Assembly (NCBI RefSeq): GCF_015999245.1
Contig: NZ_JAEAMR010000007.1
Location: forward strand, 67,646-108,705
Direction of reading: 5' to 3'
Source: Streptomyces sp. AV19
GTDB taxonomy: Bacteria > Actinomycetota > Actinomycetes > Streptomycetales > Streptomycetaceae
DNA length: 41,060 nt
In this document: positions 17,039 through 25,263 of the stretch, in pieces
Numbering within the stretch: position 1 is the stretch's first letter
How the letters are laid out: every line of letters starts with the position of its first letter
Position numbers and translations under genes: made by a program
The notes under the pieces: generated by a model
What the model was told of the DNA's origin: nothing
Databases searched by the model: none
Seen by the model: the letters and a program-made list of their open reading frames with translations, nothing else

Positions 17039-17242
17039 TTGGCCACGGGCACCGTGAAATGGTTCAACTCGGAGAAGGGCTTCGGCTTCATCCAGCAGGA
17101 CGGCGGCGGGGCCGACGTCTTCGCCCACTACTCCAACATCGCGACCACCGGCTTCCGCGAACTCACGGAAGGCCAGAAGGTCACGTTCGACATCACCCAG
17201 GGCCACAAGGGCCCGCAAGCCGAGAACATCAACCCCGCCTGA
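17039..17242 (+). CDS. Cold-shock domain protein (CspA family)
   Basis: A 67-residue single-domain RNA/DNA-binding protein. RNP1 is KGFGFIQ and RNP2 is DVFAHYS, in the standard order after [11 protein letters not shown]. Family members of this size start MATGTVKWF, which here requires a TTG start at 17039, preceded by GAGGAG at a good distance. The ~100-bp upstream region may include a structured leader, as csp genes often have. A strong terminator follows. It is monocistronic. It probably acts as an RNA chaperone in cold or general growth. Confidence 0.95.
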   Translation: MATGTVKWFNSEKGFGFIQQDGGGADVFAHYSNIATTGFRELTEGQKVTFDITQGHKGPQAENINPA

Positions 17243-17260
17243 GGCCCTGACCCGAGGCCC

Positions 17261-17301
17261 CGAGAGGGCCGGTCCTCCCCTGCGGAGGACCGGCCCTCTC
17301 G
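17261..17301 (+). terminator. Strong terminator of the cold-shock gene
   Basis: An 18-bp perfect stem (17261-17278 with 17284-17301) around CCTGC, 18 bases after the csp stop. There is no T run, which is usual in this genus. Confidence 0.88.
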
Positions 17302-17320
17302 TCATGCGGCTATCCTCCGG

Positions 17321-17392
17321 CTCGGGAACACGGGGGAACTCGGGAACACGGGGGAACTCGGGAACACGGGGGAACTCGGGAACACGGGGGAA
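17321..17392. repeat. Four exact 18-bp tandem repeats in the kinase leader
   Basis: CTCGGGAACACGGGGGAA is repeated four times without a mismatch (17321, 17339, 17357, 17375) and is followed by GGAGAACC and the kinase ATG at 17407. The array ends at the ribosome-binding site. Each unit carries a GGGGGAA that resembles a weak ribosome site. Exact identity suggests recent or ongoing expansion. Confidence 0.95.
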
Positions 17393-17406
17393 GGAGAACC
17401 GAGCGC

Positions 17407-19167
17407 ATGGACGCCCTGACGGCGGAGGACCCGCGCACGCTCGGCGCCTACCGGCTGCTCGGCCGGCTCGGCGCGGGGGGCATGGGCCGGGTCTACCTGG
17501 CCCGTTCGGACCGCGGCCGCACAGTCGCGGTCAAACTCGTCCACCCGGAACTGGCCGGGCAGGACGAGTTCCGCCGCCGCTTCCGGCGCGAGGTGCGGGC
17601 CGCCCGCGAGGTCGGCGGCGAGTGGACCGCGCCGGTCCTGGACGCCGACACCGAGGCGGACGTGCCCTGGGTGGCGACCGGCTACATCGCCGGACCCTCG
17701 CTGCGCCAGGTCGTCGGCCAGGACTTCGGGCCGCTGCCCGAGCGGTCCGTCCGCATCCTGGCCGCCGGGCTCGCCCGCGCGCTCCAGGCGATCCACGCGG
17801 CGGGCCTCGTCCACCGCGACCTCAAGCCCTCCAACGTCCTGGTCACGCTGGACGGGCCGCGCGTCATCGACTTCGGCATCGCCCGGGCCCTGGACGCCCT
17901 GACGGACGGGGAGGGGCTCACCCGCACCGGGGCCGCGGTCGGCTCCCCCGGCTTCATGTCGCCCGAGCAGGTGCGCGGCCGGGGGACCACCGCGGCCAGC
18001 GACGTCTTCTGCCTCGGCTCGGTGCTCGCCTACGCGGCCACCGGGCGGATGCCGTTCGGCACGGCGGACAGCGGGGCGCACGCCCTGATGTTCCGCGTCG
18101 CGGAGGAGGAGCCCGACCTCACCGACGTCCCCGGGCCGCTGCTCCCGCTGATCACCGACTGCCTGGCGAAGGAACCCGCGGACCGCCCCACACCCGAGCA
18201 GGTGCTCGACCGGCTCGACCGGACGGACGCCGACGAGGAGCCGGCCTCCGCCGCCGAGCCGTGGCTGCCCGGCGGGCTCGTCGCCCAGCTGGGCCGGCAC
18301 GCGGCGCGGATGCTCGACGTCGAGGGACCGGCGGAGATATCCGGCACGGCCCCCGCCGCCGCGTCCGAGCAGCCCGCCTCCGTCGTTCCGCCGCCCGTCG
18401 CGCCCCCGCCGGCGGACCCGCCCACCATGACGGCCGTCACCACCTCCGTCGGACACCCGCCGCCGCCCCCGGGCGGCTACGGGCCCGCGCACCCCGGCCC
18501 GTACACCGCCCCGTACGGCCCGTACGGCGCTCACCCGCACGGCCCCTACTACGGACCGCAGCAGCCGCCCGCGCGCCGCTCCCGCAAGCCGCTGGCGATC
18601 GTCGCCATCGCGACGGCCGGGCTGCTGGCCGGCGCCGGGACGGTCTACCTGGTCAAGCAGCAGCGGAGCGGGGACGACGACCGGCCCTCGGCCCACCCGA
18701 CGACGGCCGACCGGAGCCCCGGCCACAACGCCTCGTCCCCGCCGCGAACGCCGCGGACGCCCCGGACGCCGCCCACGACCGTCCCGCCCACCGGCGCGGC
18801 CCCGACGGGCGGCGCGCAGGCGTTCAACGGCAGCTGGTCCTCCGACTTCGCCACCGGCGGCGGCCGCAGCTACCGCACCATCGACCTCACGGTGGGGGCC
18901 AGCGGCGGCACCGCCGAGATCGAGGGCCACGGCAACCTCGACGACGGCACGTCCTACCGCTGCACCTGGACCGCCCCCGTCCGGGGCGACAGCACCGCCA
19001 CCGTGCTGCGCCTCGGCCCGTCCACCGTCACCGGCGCCCAGCCCGCCTCGGCCTGCCAGCCCGGTTCGGCCTCCGACCTGACGCTGCTGCCGGACGGCCG
19101 GATGCGCCGCGACTTCGTCGACTCGGGGACGAAGGACGCGTCGCTGGTCTACGGCAAACAGGGCTGA
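17407..19167 (+). CDS. PknB-type membrane Ser/Thr protein kinase
   Basis: 586 residues. The kinase domain spans about residues 15-270: the glycine loop GAGGMGRVY, Lys43 in VAVKLVHPE, the catalytic HRDLKPSN, DFG, and SPEQ in the activation segment. A Pro/Gly/Tyr-rich linker (about 315-395) leads to one membrane helix (LAIVAIATAGLLAGAGTVYLV). The outside part has a Thr/Pro stalk and a β-rich domain (FNGSWSSDF, then TSYRCTW and SACQPG, two cysteines that could pair). It lacks PASTA repeats, so the signal sensed probably differs from muropeptides. The ATG is preceded by GGAG. It stands alone, converging on purA. Confidence 0.93.
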   Translation: MDALTAEDPRTLGAYRLLGRLGAGGMGRVYLARSDRGRTVAVKLVHPELAGQDEFRRRFRREVRAAREVGGEWTAPVLDADTEADVPWVATGYIAGPSLRQVVGQDFGPLPERSVRILAAGLARALQAIHAAGLVHRDLKPSNVLVTLDGPRVIDFGIARALDALTDGEGLTRTGAAVGSPGFMSPEQVRGRGTTAASDVFCLGSVLAYAATGRMPFGTADSGAHALMFRVAEEEPDLTDVPGPLLPLITDCLAKEPADRPTPEQVLDRLDRTDADEEPASAAEPWLPGGLVAQLGRHAARMLDVEGPAEISGTAPAAASEQPASVVPPPVAPPPADPPTMTAVTTSVGHPPPPPGGYGPAHPGPYTAPYGPYGAHPHGPYYGPQQPPARRSRKPLAIVAIATAGLLAGAGTVYLVKQQRSGDDDRPSAHPTTADRSPGHNASSPPRTPRTPRTPPTTVPPTGAAPTGGAQAFNGSWSSDFATGGGRSYRTIDLTVGASGGTAEIEGHGNLDDGTSYRCTWTAPVRGDSTATVLRLGPSTVTGAQPASACQPGSASDLTLLPDGRMRRDFVDSGTKDASLVYGKQG

Positions 19168-19197
19168 GCAAGCAGGGCTGAGAACGCCGCCGAGAAC

Positions 19198-19235
19198 GCG
19201 AAGCGCCCCGGTGGGAACCCACCGGGGCGCTTCGC
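19198..19235. terminator. Bidirectional terminator between the kinase gene and purA
   Basis: An 18-bp perfect stem (19198-19215 with 19218-19235) sits between two converging genes, 30 bp after the kinase stop and 14 bp from the purA stop. It can serve both. Confidence 0.88.
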
Positions 19236-19249
19236 ACGTACCGCTGCGA

Positions 19250-20536
19250 CTACGACAGGAACGAGTTGATCTCGATCGTCTCGTCGCGGCCCGGACCGAC
19301 GCCGATCGCGGAGATCGGGGCGCCCGACATCTCCTCCAGCGCCTTGACGTACGCCTGGGCGTTCTTCGGCAGCTCGGAGAAGGTCTTCGCCTTGCTGATG
19401 TCCTCGGTCCAGCCCGGCAGCATCTCGTAGACCGGCTTCGCGTGGTGGAAGTCGCTCTGGCTGTAGGGCAGTTCCTCGACGCGCTTGCCGTCGATCTCGT
19501 ACGCGACGCAGACCGGGATCTGCTCCCAGCCGGTGAGCACGTCGAGCTTGGTGAGGAAGAAGTCCGTCAGGCCGTTGACGCGCGTGGCGTAGCGGGCGAT
19601 CACGGCGTCGAACCAGCCGCAGCGGCGGTCACGGCCGGTGGTGACACCGCGCTCGCCGCCGATGGTGCGCAGCGCCTCGCCGTCCTTGTCGAACAGCTCG
19701 GTCGGGAACGGACCGGCGCCGACGCGGGTGGTGTACGCCTTGAGGATGCCGATGACCCGGTTGATCTTCGTGGGGCCGACGCCCGCACCCGTGCAGGCGC
19801 CGCCCGCGGTCGGGTTCGAGGAGGTCACGAAGGGGTACGTGCCGTGGTCCACGTCCAGCAGGGTGCCCTGGCCGCCCTCGAAGAGGACGACCTTGCCCTC
19901 GTCGATGGCGTTGTTCAGGACCAGCGTGGTGTCGGCGACGAAGGGCTTGATCTGCTCGGCGTAGCCCAGCAGCTCGTCGACGATCTTCGCGGAGTCGATC
20001 GCGCGGCGGTTGTAGAGCTTCGCCAGGATCTGGTTCTTGAAGTCGAGGGCAGCCTCGACCTTCTGCTCCAGGATCGACTCGTCGTACAGGTCCTGGACGC
20101 GGATGCCCACGCGGTTGATCTTGTCCGCGTAGGTCGGGCCGATGCCGCGGCCGGTGGTGCCGATCTTCCGCTTGCCGAGGAAGCGTTCCGTCACCTTGTC
20201 GACCGTGGTGTGGTACGGCGTGATCAGGTGCGCGTTGCCGCTGACCAGGAGCTTGGACGTGTCGACGCCGCGCTCGTTCAGCCCGCTCAGCTCGGAGAGC
20301 AGGACCGCCGGGTCCACGACGACACCGTTGCCGATGACCGGGGTGCACCCCGGCGAGAGGATTCCGGAGGGGAGGAGGTGGAGCGCGTATTTCTGGTCAC
20401 CGACGACGACCGTGTGGCCGGCGTTGTTGCCACCTTGGTAGCGCACCACATAGTCAACGGACCCACCGAGCAGGTCGGTGGCCTTTCCCTTGCCCTCGTC
20501 ACCCCACTGAGCACCGAGCAGCACAAGTGCGGGCAC
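19250..20536 (-). CDS. purA: Adenylosuccinate synthetase
   Basis: A 428-residue enzyme that makes adenylosuccinate from IMP and aspartate with GTP, the first step toward AMP. It shows the P-loop variant [11 protein letters not shown] at the N-terminus, [13 protein letters not shown], the signature [37 protein letters not shown] and [17 protein letters not shown]. Length and motifs are normal. The GTG at 20536 gives the standard [15 protein letters not shown] start. It is a single cytoplasmic gene, divergent from the DAGK-like gene, with 176 bp between. Confidence 0.98.
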   Translation of the reverse strand: MPALVLLGAQWGDEGKGKATDLLGGSVDYVVRYQGGNNAGHTVVVGDQKYALHLLPSGILSPGCTPVIGNGVVVDPAVLLSELSGLNERGVDTSKLLVSGNAHLITPYHTTVDKVTERFLGKRKIGTTGRGIGPTYADKINRVGIRVQDLYDESILEQKVEAALDFKNQILAKLYNRRAIDSAKIVDELLGYAEQIKPFVADTTLVLNNAIDEGKVVLFEGGQGTLLDVDHGTYPFVTSSNPTAGGACTGAGVGPTKINRVIGILKAYTTRVGAGPFPTELFDKDGEALRTIGGERGVTTGRDRRCGWFDAVIARYATRVNGLTDFFLTKLDVLTGWEQIPVCVAYEIDGKRVEELPYSQSDFHHAKPVYEMLPGWTEDISKAKTFSELPKNAQAYVKALEEMSGAPISAIGVGPGRDETIEINSFLS

Positions 20537-20650
20537 AGGCGTACACCCCTTCCGGGCGGGGCATGTCCAACGTGCGTGGGGGGTAAGAGCCCGCTGGTTT
20601 CGGGCGTTCACCACCGCTAGAGCCGTCGAACCGGTGCCCCGGATAGACGA

Positions 20651-20678
20651 AGCCCCTGGCGCAACAGCGACAGGGGCT
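20651..20678. promoter_or_regulatory. Hairpin in the purA/DAGK-like divergent region
   Basis: AGCCCCTG (20651-20658) pairs with CAGGGGCT (20671-20678) around 12 bases. It is about 35 bp before the DAGK-like gene start and could be a leader hairpin or operator. There is no direct evidence of function. Confidence 0.35.
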
Positions 20679-20712
20679 CTTGCACCGAGAGGTTACCTGA
20701 GGAAGGACGAAC

Positions 20713-21546
20713 GTGTCGGCTGCAGACCCGACTGGACAGCAGCTGCTTGTCGTCGTCGACCCGGTCGCGAGGCGCGTGGACGGCGAATCCGTGCGGATCG
20801 CGAGGGATGTGCTGAGCGCCGGATCGGTGGCGAAAATCTGTCTCCCGGACGGCCCCGCGGAGATCGCCCGGGCGGTCGCCCGGCGCGGCCGGAGGCGGAT
20901 GGTCGTCATCGGGGACGACCGGGCGTTACTGCGCGTGGTCGCCCTGCTGCACCAGCAGCGGGAGCTGGCCGACGCGCCGCTGGCCTGGGTGCCCGTGGGG
21001 CCGCTCCCGGCGGTCCCGGTGGCCCGCGCGCTGGGCGTCCCGCTGGGCGCGGTGGCCGCCGCACGGGCGGTGCTGGACGGGGCGGAGCGGCGGCTGGGGC
21101 TGCTGGCGGACGAGAGTGGCGGCGTGGTGCTGGGCGGGGTCCGGGCGCCGGCCGGCCGGTCCCACTCCGGATCCGCCCCGGCCTCCTCGGCGCCGTGGTG
21201 GACGCCCGCGGCGCGGACCGCCCGGACGGCCCTGGCCCTGCTGACCCGGCCGACCGGCCGCGCGACGGCGGCGGGGCCGCGGCTGCGGGTGGAGGCGGAC
21301 GGGGTGGTGCTGGCCGACGCGGACCAGCCGCTGGACCGCGTCGCGGTCACCATGGCCGGGGGCCTGGCGGACGTCGCCGTCCACCCGGCCGGCGCGGAGG
21401 CGCCGCTGCGGTGCCGGGCCCGCGCGGTGACCGTCTCCGGCCCGGACTTCCGCTACCGGGCGGACAACCGGATACGGGGGCCGGTGGAGGTGCGGACGTG
21501 GACGGCGGAGGGGGAGGCGTGGCGGCTGGTGCTGCCGAGGGAGTGA
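20713..21546 (+). CDS. Diacylglycerol-kinase-like protein lacking the catalytic motif
   Basis: 277 residues with the fold order of a lipid-kinase catalytic domain: strand LLVVVDPVA, MVVIGDDRALLRVVALL, then AWVPVGPLPAVPVARALGVPL and a β-rich C-terminal half. In active enzymes the second block is GGDGT and the third is GTGNDFARxLGxP. Here GGDGT is replaced by IGDDR (about residues 66-70) and GTGND by GPLPA (about 96-100), so ATP binding and catalysis are unlikely. The GTG at 20713 has GGAAGGA upstream. It could be a lipid-binding or regulatory relative. It is divergent from purA and ends against the large palindrome at 21566. Confidence 0.75.
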   Translation: MSAADPTGQQLLVVVDPVARRVDGESVRIARDVLSAGSVAKICLPDGPAEIARAVARRGRRRMVVIGDDRALLRVVALLHQQRELADAPLAWVPVGPLPAVPVARALGVPLGAVAAARAVLDGAERRLGLLADESGGVVLGGVRAPAGRSHSGSAPASSAPWWTPAARTARTALALLTRPTGRATAAGPRLRVEADGVVLADADQPLDRVAVTMAGGLADVAVHPAGAEAPLRCRARAVTVSGPDFRYRADNRIRGPVEVRTWTAEGEAWRLVLPRE

Positions 21547-21565
21547 GTGCTCCGGGGTTTGTCTG

Positions 21566-22032
21566 CCCCCGGCCCGCTCTTTCACCGTTTCTTCCGGGGC
21601 GGGCCCCGGGGCCCGCAACGTGGGCTTCGCCCCCTGGAACCCCGAAACCGCGCTCCGCGCGGTGAGGCGGGGGCTCTGCCCCTTGCACCCCCGAAGCGCC
21701 CTCCGGGCGCTGTCCTCAAACTCCCCGGAGGGGGCGACCCCAGACGGGCTGATTCGTGCCCGCGCAGGATGTCCAGCCCCACGCAGGATGTCCAGCCCGG
21801 CGCAGACTTCCACCCAGGCACAGACTTCCGCTCGGGCGCGCACTGTCAGCCCGTCTGGGGGTCGCCCCCTCCGGGGAGTTTGAGGACGAGCGGCGAAGCC
21901 GCGACACGGGGCCCGGGGCGGAGCCCCGAAGCGGGGTGCAGGGGGCGCAGCCCCCGCCTCACCGCGCGGAGCGCGGTGCCGGGCCCAGGGGCGCAGCCCC
22001 GGAAGAAACGGTGAAAGGGCGGGCCGGGGGCG
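21566..22032. repeat. Large intergenic palindrome between converging genes, with a central repeat
   Basis: About 470 bp. Left end GCCCCCGGCCCGCTCTTTCACCG mirrors the right end in reverse; next come CTTCCGGGGC-type, CGCTCCGCGCGG-type and CTCAAACTCCCCGGAGG modules on both arms. The centre (about 21765-21845) holds two copies each of GCAGGATGTCCAGCCC and CAGACTTCC phrases. It spans the whole gap between the DAGK-like gene and the response regulator gene, so it is well placed as a two-way terminator. Confidence 0.9.
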
Positions 22033-22043
22033 AACAACCCCGA

Positions 22044-22703
22044 TCAGCCCCCCGGCGTGATCAGCCCCGCCTCGTACGCGAACACCGCCGCCTGCGTCCG
22101 GTCCCGCAGCCCCAGCTTCACCAGGATCCGGCTGACGTGCGTCTTCACCGTCGACTCGGCCACCACCAGATACGACGCGATCTCCGCGTTCGACCGCCCC
22201 TGGGCGACCAGCACCAGCACCTCCGTCTCCCGCTCCGTGAGATCCCCGATCCGCTCCTGCGAAGGCGCCCGCGGCGTCCCCAGCCGCGAGAACTCCTGGA
22301 TGAGGCGCTTCGTGACCGTCGGCGCGAGGAGGGCCTCCCCGGAGGCGACCACGCGCACCCCGTCCGCCAGCTGCCGCGCCGACGCGTCCTTGAGCAGGAA
22401 GCCGCTCGCCCCGGCCCGCAGCGCCTGGTAGACGTACTCGTCCAGGTCGAAGGTGGTGAGCACCAGCACCTTCGCGTCCGCGTCGGCCGCGACGATCTCC
22501 CTCGTGGCCTCCAGGCCGTTGAGCTCGGGCATGCGGATGTCCATGAGGACGACGTCGGGGCGCAGCTCCGCGACCTTCGCGAGCGCCTGGCGGCCGTCCA
22601 CGGCCTCGCCCACGACCTCGATGTCGGGCATGGCGTTGAGCAGCACGGAGAAGCCCTCGCGGACCATCATCTGGTCGTCGACGATCAGCACCCTGATGGT
22701 CAT
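22044..22703 (-). CDS. NarL-type response regulator
   Basis: A 219-residue regulator. The receiver has VLIVDDQMMVREGF, the phospho-acceptor Asp in VVLMDIRMPELNG, Thr in LVLTTFD and Lys in GFLLKDAS. The LuxR helix-turn-helix starts at IGDLTERETEVLVLVAQG with SNAEIASYLVVAESTVKTHVSRIL. Start ATG 22703 overlaps the kinase stop by four bases. It is the partner of the kinase directly upstream. The pair sits next to the kynurenine genes, but the regulon cannot be inferred. Confidence 0.96.
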   Translation of the reverse strand: MTIRVLIVDDQMMVREGFSVLLNAMPDIEVVGEAVDGRQALAKVAELRPDVVLMDIRMPELNGLEATREIVAADADAKVLVLTTFDLDEYVYQALRAGASGFLLKDASARQLADGVRVVASGEALLAPTVTKRLIQEFSRLGTPRAPSQERIGDLTERETEVLVLVAQGRSNAEIASYLVVAESTVKTHVSRILVKLGLRDRTQAAVFAYEAGLITPGG

Positions 22704-23977
22704 GCGGCGGCCCCCGCGGCCGCGACCGGCATGAAGACGGAGACCTCGTAGCCCCCGTCCGCCGTGGGACCGTCCGTCATCTCGCCTCCGAGCATCGCGA
22801 CGCGCTCGCGCATGCCCAGCACCCCGTGCCCGGCACCGGGCGAGGGCTTGGCCAGCCGGTCGGGCGGCCCGTTGACGACGCGCAGCCCGAGCCCGACGGG
22901 CACGTAGGACAGCTCGACGCGCGCGGCCGCCCCGGGCGCGTGCCGCAGCACGTTGCTCAGCGCCTCCTGGACGACGCGGTACGCGGACAGCTCCACGCCC
23001 TGCGGCAGCGGGCGCACGACCCCGGTGGTGACGTGCTCGACGTCGAGCCCGGCGCCCCGGACGTTGGCCAGCAGCCCGTCGAGCGCGGCCAGCGTCGGCT
23101 GCGGGGCCTCGGGGTCGTCGAAGGCGCCGGAGCCGTCGGAACGGATGACGCCGAGGACGCGCCGCAGCTCCGTGAGGGCCGCGACGGCGTTCTCGCGGAT
23201 GGTGACGAACGCGGCGGCCAGCTCGGGCGGCGTGTCCTGGACCCGGTACGGCGCGGCCTCCGCCTGGATGGCGACGACGGACATGTGGTGCGCCACGACG
23301 TCGTGCAGCTCGCGGGCGATGGTGGTGCGCTCCTCCAGCACCGTGCGCCGGGACCGCTCGACCTCGGTGACGGCCGTCTGGGCCGCGACCTGCTGCCGGG
23401 ACTCGCGCAGCAGCCGCACGGCGAGGACGCCGAAGAGCAGCACGCCGGAGACGACGAGCAGCTCGAAGAGGCCGCTGGTGCCCATGACCGGGCGGAAGAC
23501 GACCAGGAAGGCCGCGAGGAAGGCGGTCAGCAGCCACATCTCCCCCGCGACCCGCGGCCGCGTCCGCATCGCGACGAGCATCATCACCAGCACGTGGACG
23601 CTGAGGGCGACCTCCGGGACCCCCAGGACGATCGAGAGGAAGACCGCGCCGACCGAGCACCACCAGGCGCCGATGGGGCGCACCAGGGTCATCAGCACCG
23701 GCACTCCGACGAGCAGCGCGATGGGCAGTCCGCCGTGGGCGACGCCCTGGAACATGAGCAGGCAAGTCAGCGCCCCGAGCGCGGCGTGCGGCAGCCACCG
23801 CGCGTACCGGCGCATCCGGCGCGGCACGACGCGCAGCAGACGGCTGCCGGGCGCGAGCGGCGGCAGCGGCCGGAAGGCGAAGGCATCCGTGAACAGGTCA
23901 CGGTGGATGCCCTCGAAGGCGCTCTTGAGCATGAGCAGCTCGCTGCGGAGGGAGGTCGGCTCGGGGGTCGGATTCAC
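22700..23977 (-). CDS. Membrane sensor histidine kinase, HisKA_3 type
   Basis: 425 residues. A ~65-residue cytoplasmic N-terminus is followed by several membrane helices in residues 66-200 (ALGALTCLLMFQGVAHG, ALLVGVPVLMTLV, WWCSVGAVFLSIVLG, and others). The acceptor motif is EERTTIARELHDVVAHHMSVV. The ATPase shows VVQEALSNVLRHAPG and GHGVLGMRERVAMLGG. The GTG at 23977 follows GGTGGA. There is no outside sensor domain of size, so it probably reads membrane state or a membrane partner. It is translationally coupled to the response regulator. Confidence 0.94.
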   Translation of the reverse strand: MNPTPEPTSLRSELLMLKSAFEGIHRDLFTDAFAFRPLPPLAPGSRLLRVVPRRMRRYARWLPHAALGALTCLLMFQGVAHGGLPIALLVGVPVLMTLVRPIGAWWCSVGAVFLSIVLGVPEVALSVHVLVMMLVAMRTRPRVAGEMWLLTAFLAAFLVVFRPVMGTSGLFELLVVSGVLLFGVLAVRLLRESRQQVAAQTAVTEVERSRRTVLEERTTIARELHDVVAHHMSVVAIQAEAAPYRVQDTPPELAAAFVTIRENAVAALTELRRVLGVIRSDGSGAFDDPEAPQPTLAALDGLLANVRGAGLDVEHVTTGVVRPLPQGVELSAYRVVQEALSNVLRHAPGAAARVELSYVPVGLGLRVVNGPPDRLAKPSPGAGHGVLGMRERVAMLGGEMTDGPTADGGYEVSVFMPVAAAGAAA

Positions 23978-24051
23978 GCGTTCCACCGTAAACAGACATC
24001 CGCCGGGCGTCGTCCGCGTCGATGAGGATCTCCGGCCGTCCGTCTCAAGTA

Positions 24052-25263
24052 CTACGCACCAGTACCGCGCACCACCGCGGCCAGCTCCCGCGCCGCCCGC
24101 TCCGCGTCGGCGAAGCGGCAGTACAGCGGGGCGAAGCCGAAACGCAGCACGTCCGGGGGCCGGAAGTCGCCGACGACGTCCCGCCGGACCAGCTCCGCCA
24201 TGATCTCTCCGGCGCCGGGGCGGCGCAGCGAGACCTGGCTGCCGCGTTCGGCGTGCGCGGCCGGGGTGACGGATGTCACCCGGCCCTCGGGGACGTACGC
24301 GGCCACGCAGCGCAGGAAGAAGTCGGTGAGGGCGAGGCTCTTGGACCGCAGGGCCGCGAGGTCCACGCCGTCCCAGACGTCGAGGGCGGCGTCCAGGGCG
24401 AGCAGGGAGAGGATGTCGGGCGTGCCGACCCGGCCGCGCGCCGCCCCGTCGGCGGGCCGGTAGCCGGGCTCCATGCCGAACGGGTCGGCGTGCGAGTTCC
24501 AGCCGGGCAGCGGGGAGTCGAAGCGGGACTGGAGCTCCCGGCGCACGTAGAGGAAGGCGGGGGAACCGGGGCCGCCGTTGAGGTACTTGTACGTGCAGCC
24601 GGCCGCGAGGTCCACGCCGTGCTCGTCGAGCCCGACGGGCAGCGCGCCCGCGCTGTGGCACAGGTCCCACACCACGCGCGCACCGGCGGCGTGCGCGGCG
24701 GCGGTGATGCCGGGCAGGTCGTGCAGCCGCCCGGTGCGGTAGTCGACGTGGTTGACGAGCACCGCGGCGGTGCGGGGCCCGGCCTCGCGGCCGATCGTGC
24801 CGGGCTCGGCGGCCCGGACGCGCCGGCCGGTCAGCCGGGCCGCCGACGCGGCGATGTAGCCGTCCGTGGGGAAGGTCGCCGCGTCGACGAGGATCTCGTC
24901 GCGCTCCGGGCCGGCCAGGCGGACGGCCGCGACCAGGGCCTTGAAGAGGTTGACGCTGGTCGAGTCGCCCACGACGACCTGTCCGGGCGCCGCGCCGACC
25001 AGCCGTCCGATCCGGTCGCCGACGCGCTCGGGCGCGGTCCACCACGCGCCCCAGGAGCGGGCCAGCCGACGCCCCCACTCGTGCCGGACGACCTCGGCGA
25101 GGCGGGGCGCGACGGCGCGGGGCAGCGCGCCCAGCGAGTTGCCGTTGAGGTAGACGGTGCCGTCGTCGAGGTCGAACGCGGCGCGGAGGGGGGCGAGTTC
25201 GTCGGCTGCGTCGTGGTCGGCCGCCTCGCGGGCGAGGTCGGAAACGGCGGCGAGGTCAGACAT
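24052..25263 (-). CDS. kynU: Kynureninase
   Basis: A 403-residue PLP enzyme that cleaves kynurenine to anthranilate and alanine. It shows VYLNGNSLGALPR near the N-terminus, VGDSTSVNLFKAL (phosphate site), AVLVNHVDYRTGRLHDL, the cofactor Asp in VVWDLCHSAGALPV and the Schiff-base Lys in GCTYKYLNGGPGSPAFLYV, then GWNSHADPFGMEPGY. The start overlaps the end of the dioxygenase gene by 8 bases, so the two are coupled. With that enzyme it gives tryptophan-to-anthranilate conversion; a formamidase is not encoded beside them. Confidence 0.97.
   Translation of the reverse strand: MSDLAAVSDLAREAADHDAADELAPLRAAFDLDDGTVYLNGNSLGALPRAVAPRLAEVVRHEWGRRLARSWGAWWTAPERVGDRIGRLVGAAPGQVVVGDSTSVNLFKALVAAVRLAGPERDEILVDAATFPTDGYIAASAARLTGRRVRAAEPGTIGREAGPRTAAVLVNHVDYRTGRLHDLPGITAAAHAAGARVVWDLCHSAGALPVGLDEHGVDLAAGCTYKYLNGGPGSPAFLYVRRELQSRFDSPLPGWNSHADPFGMEPGYRPADGAARGRVGTPDILSLLALDAALDVWDGVDLAALRSKSLALTDFFLRCVAAYVPEGRVTSVTPAAHAERGSQVSLRRPGAGEIMAELVRRDVVGDFRPPDVLRFGFAPLYCRFADAERAARELAAVVRGTGA

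Noticed and set aside
17321..17392. CRISPR array
   Set aside because: Repeats are directly adjacent with no spacers, and no cas gene is present.
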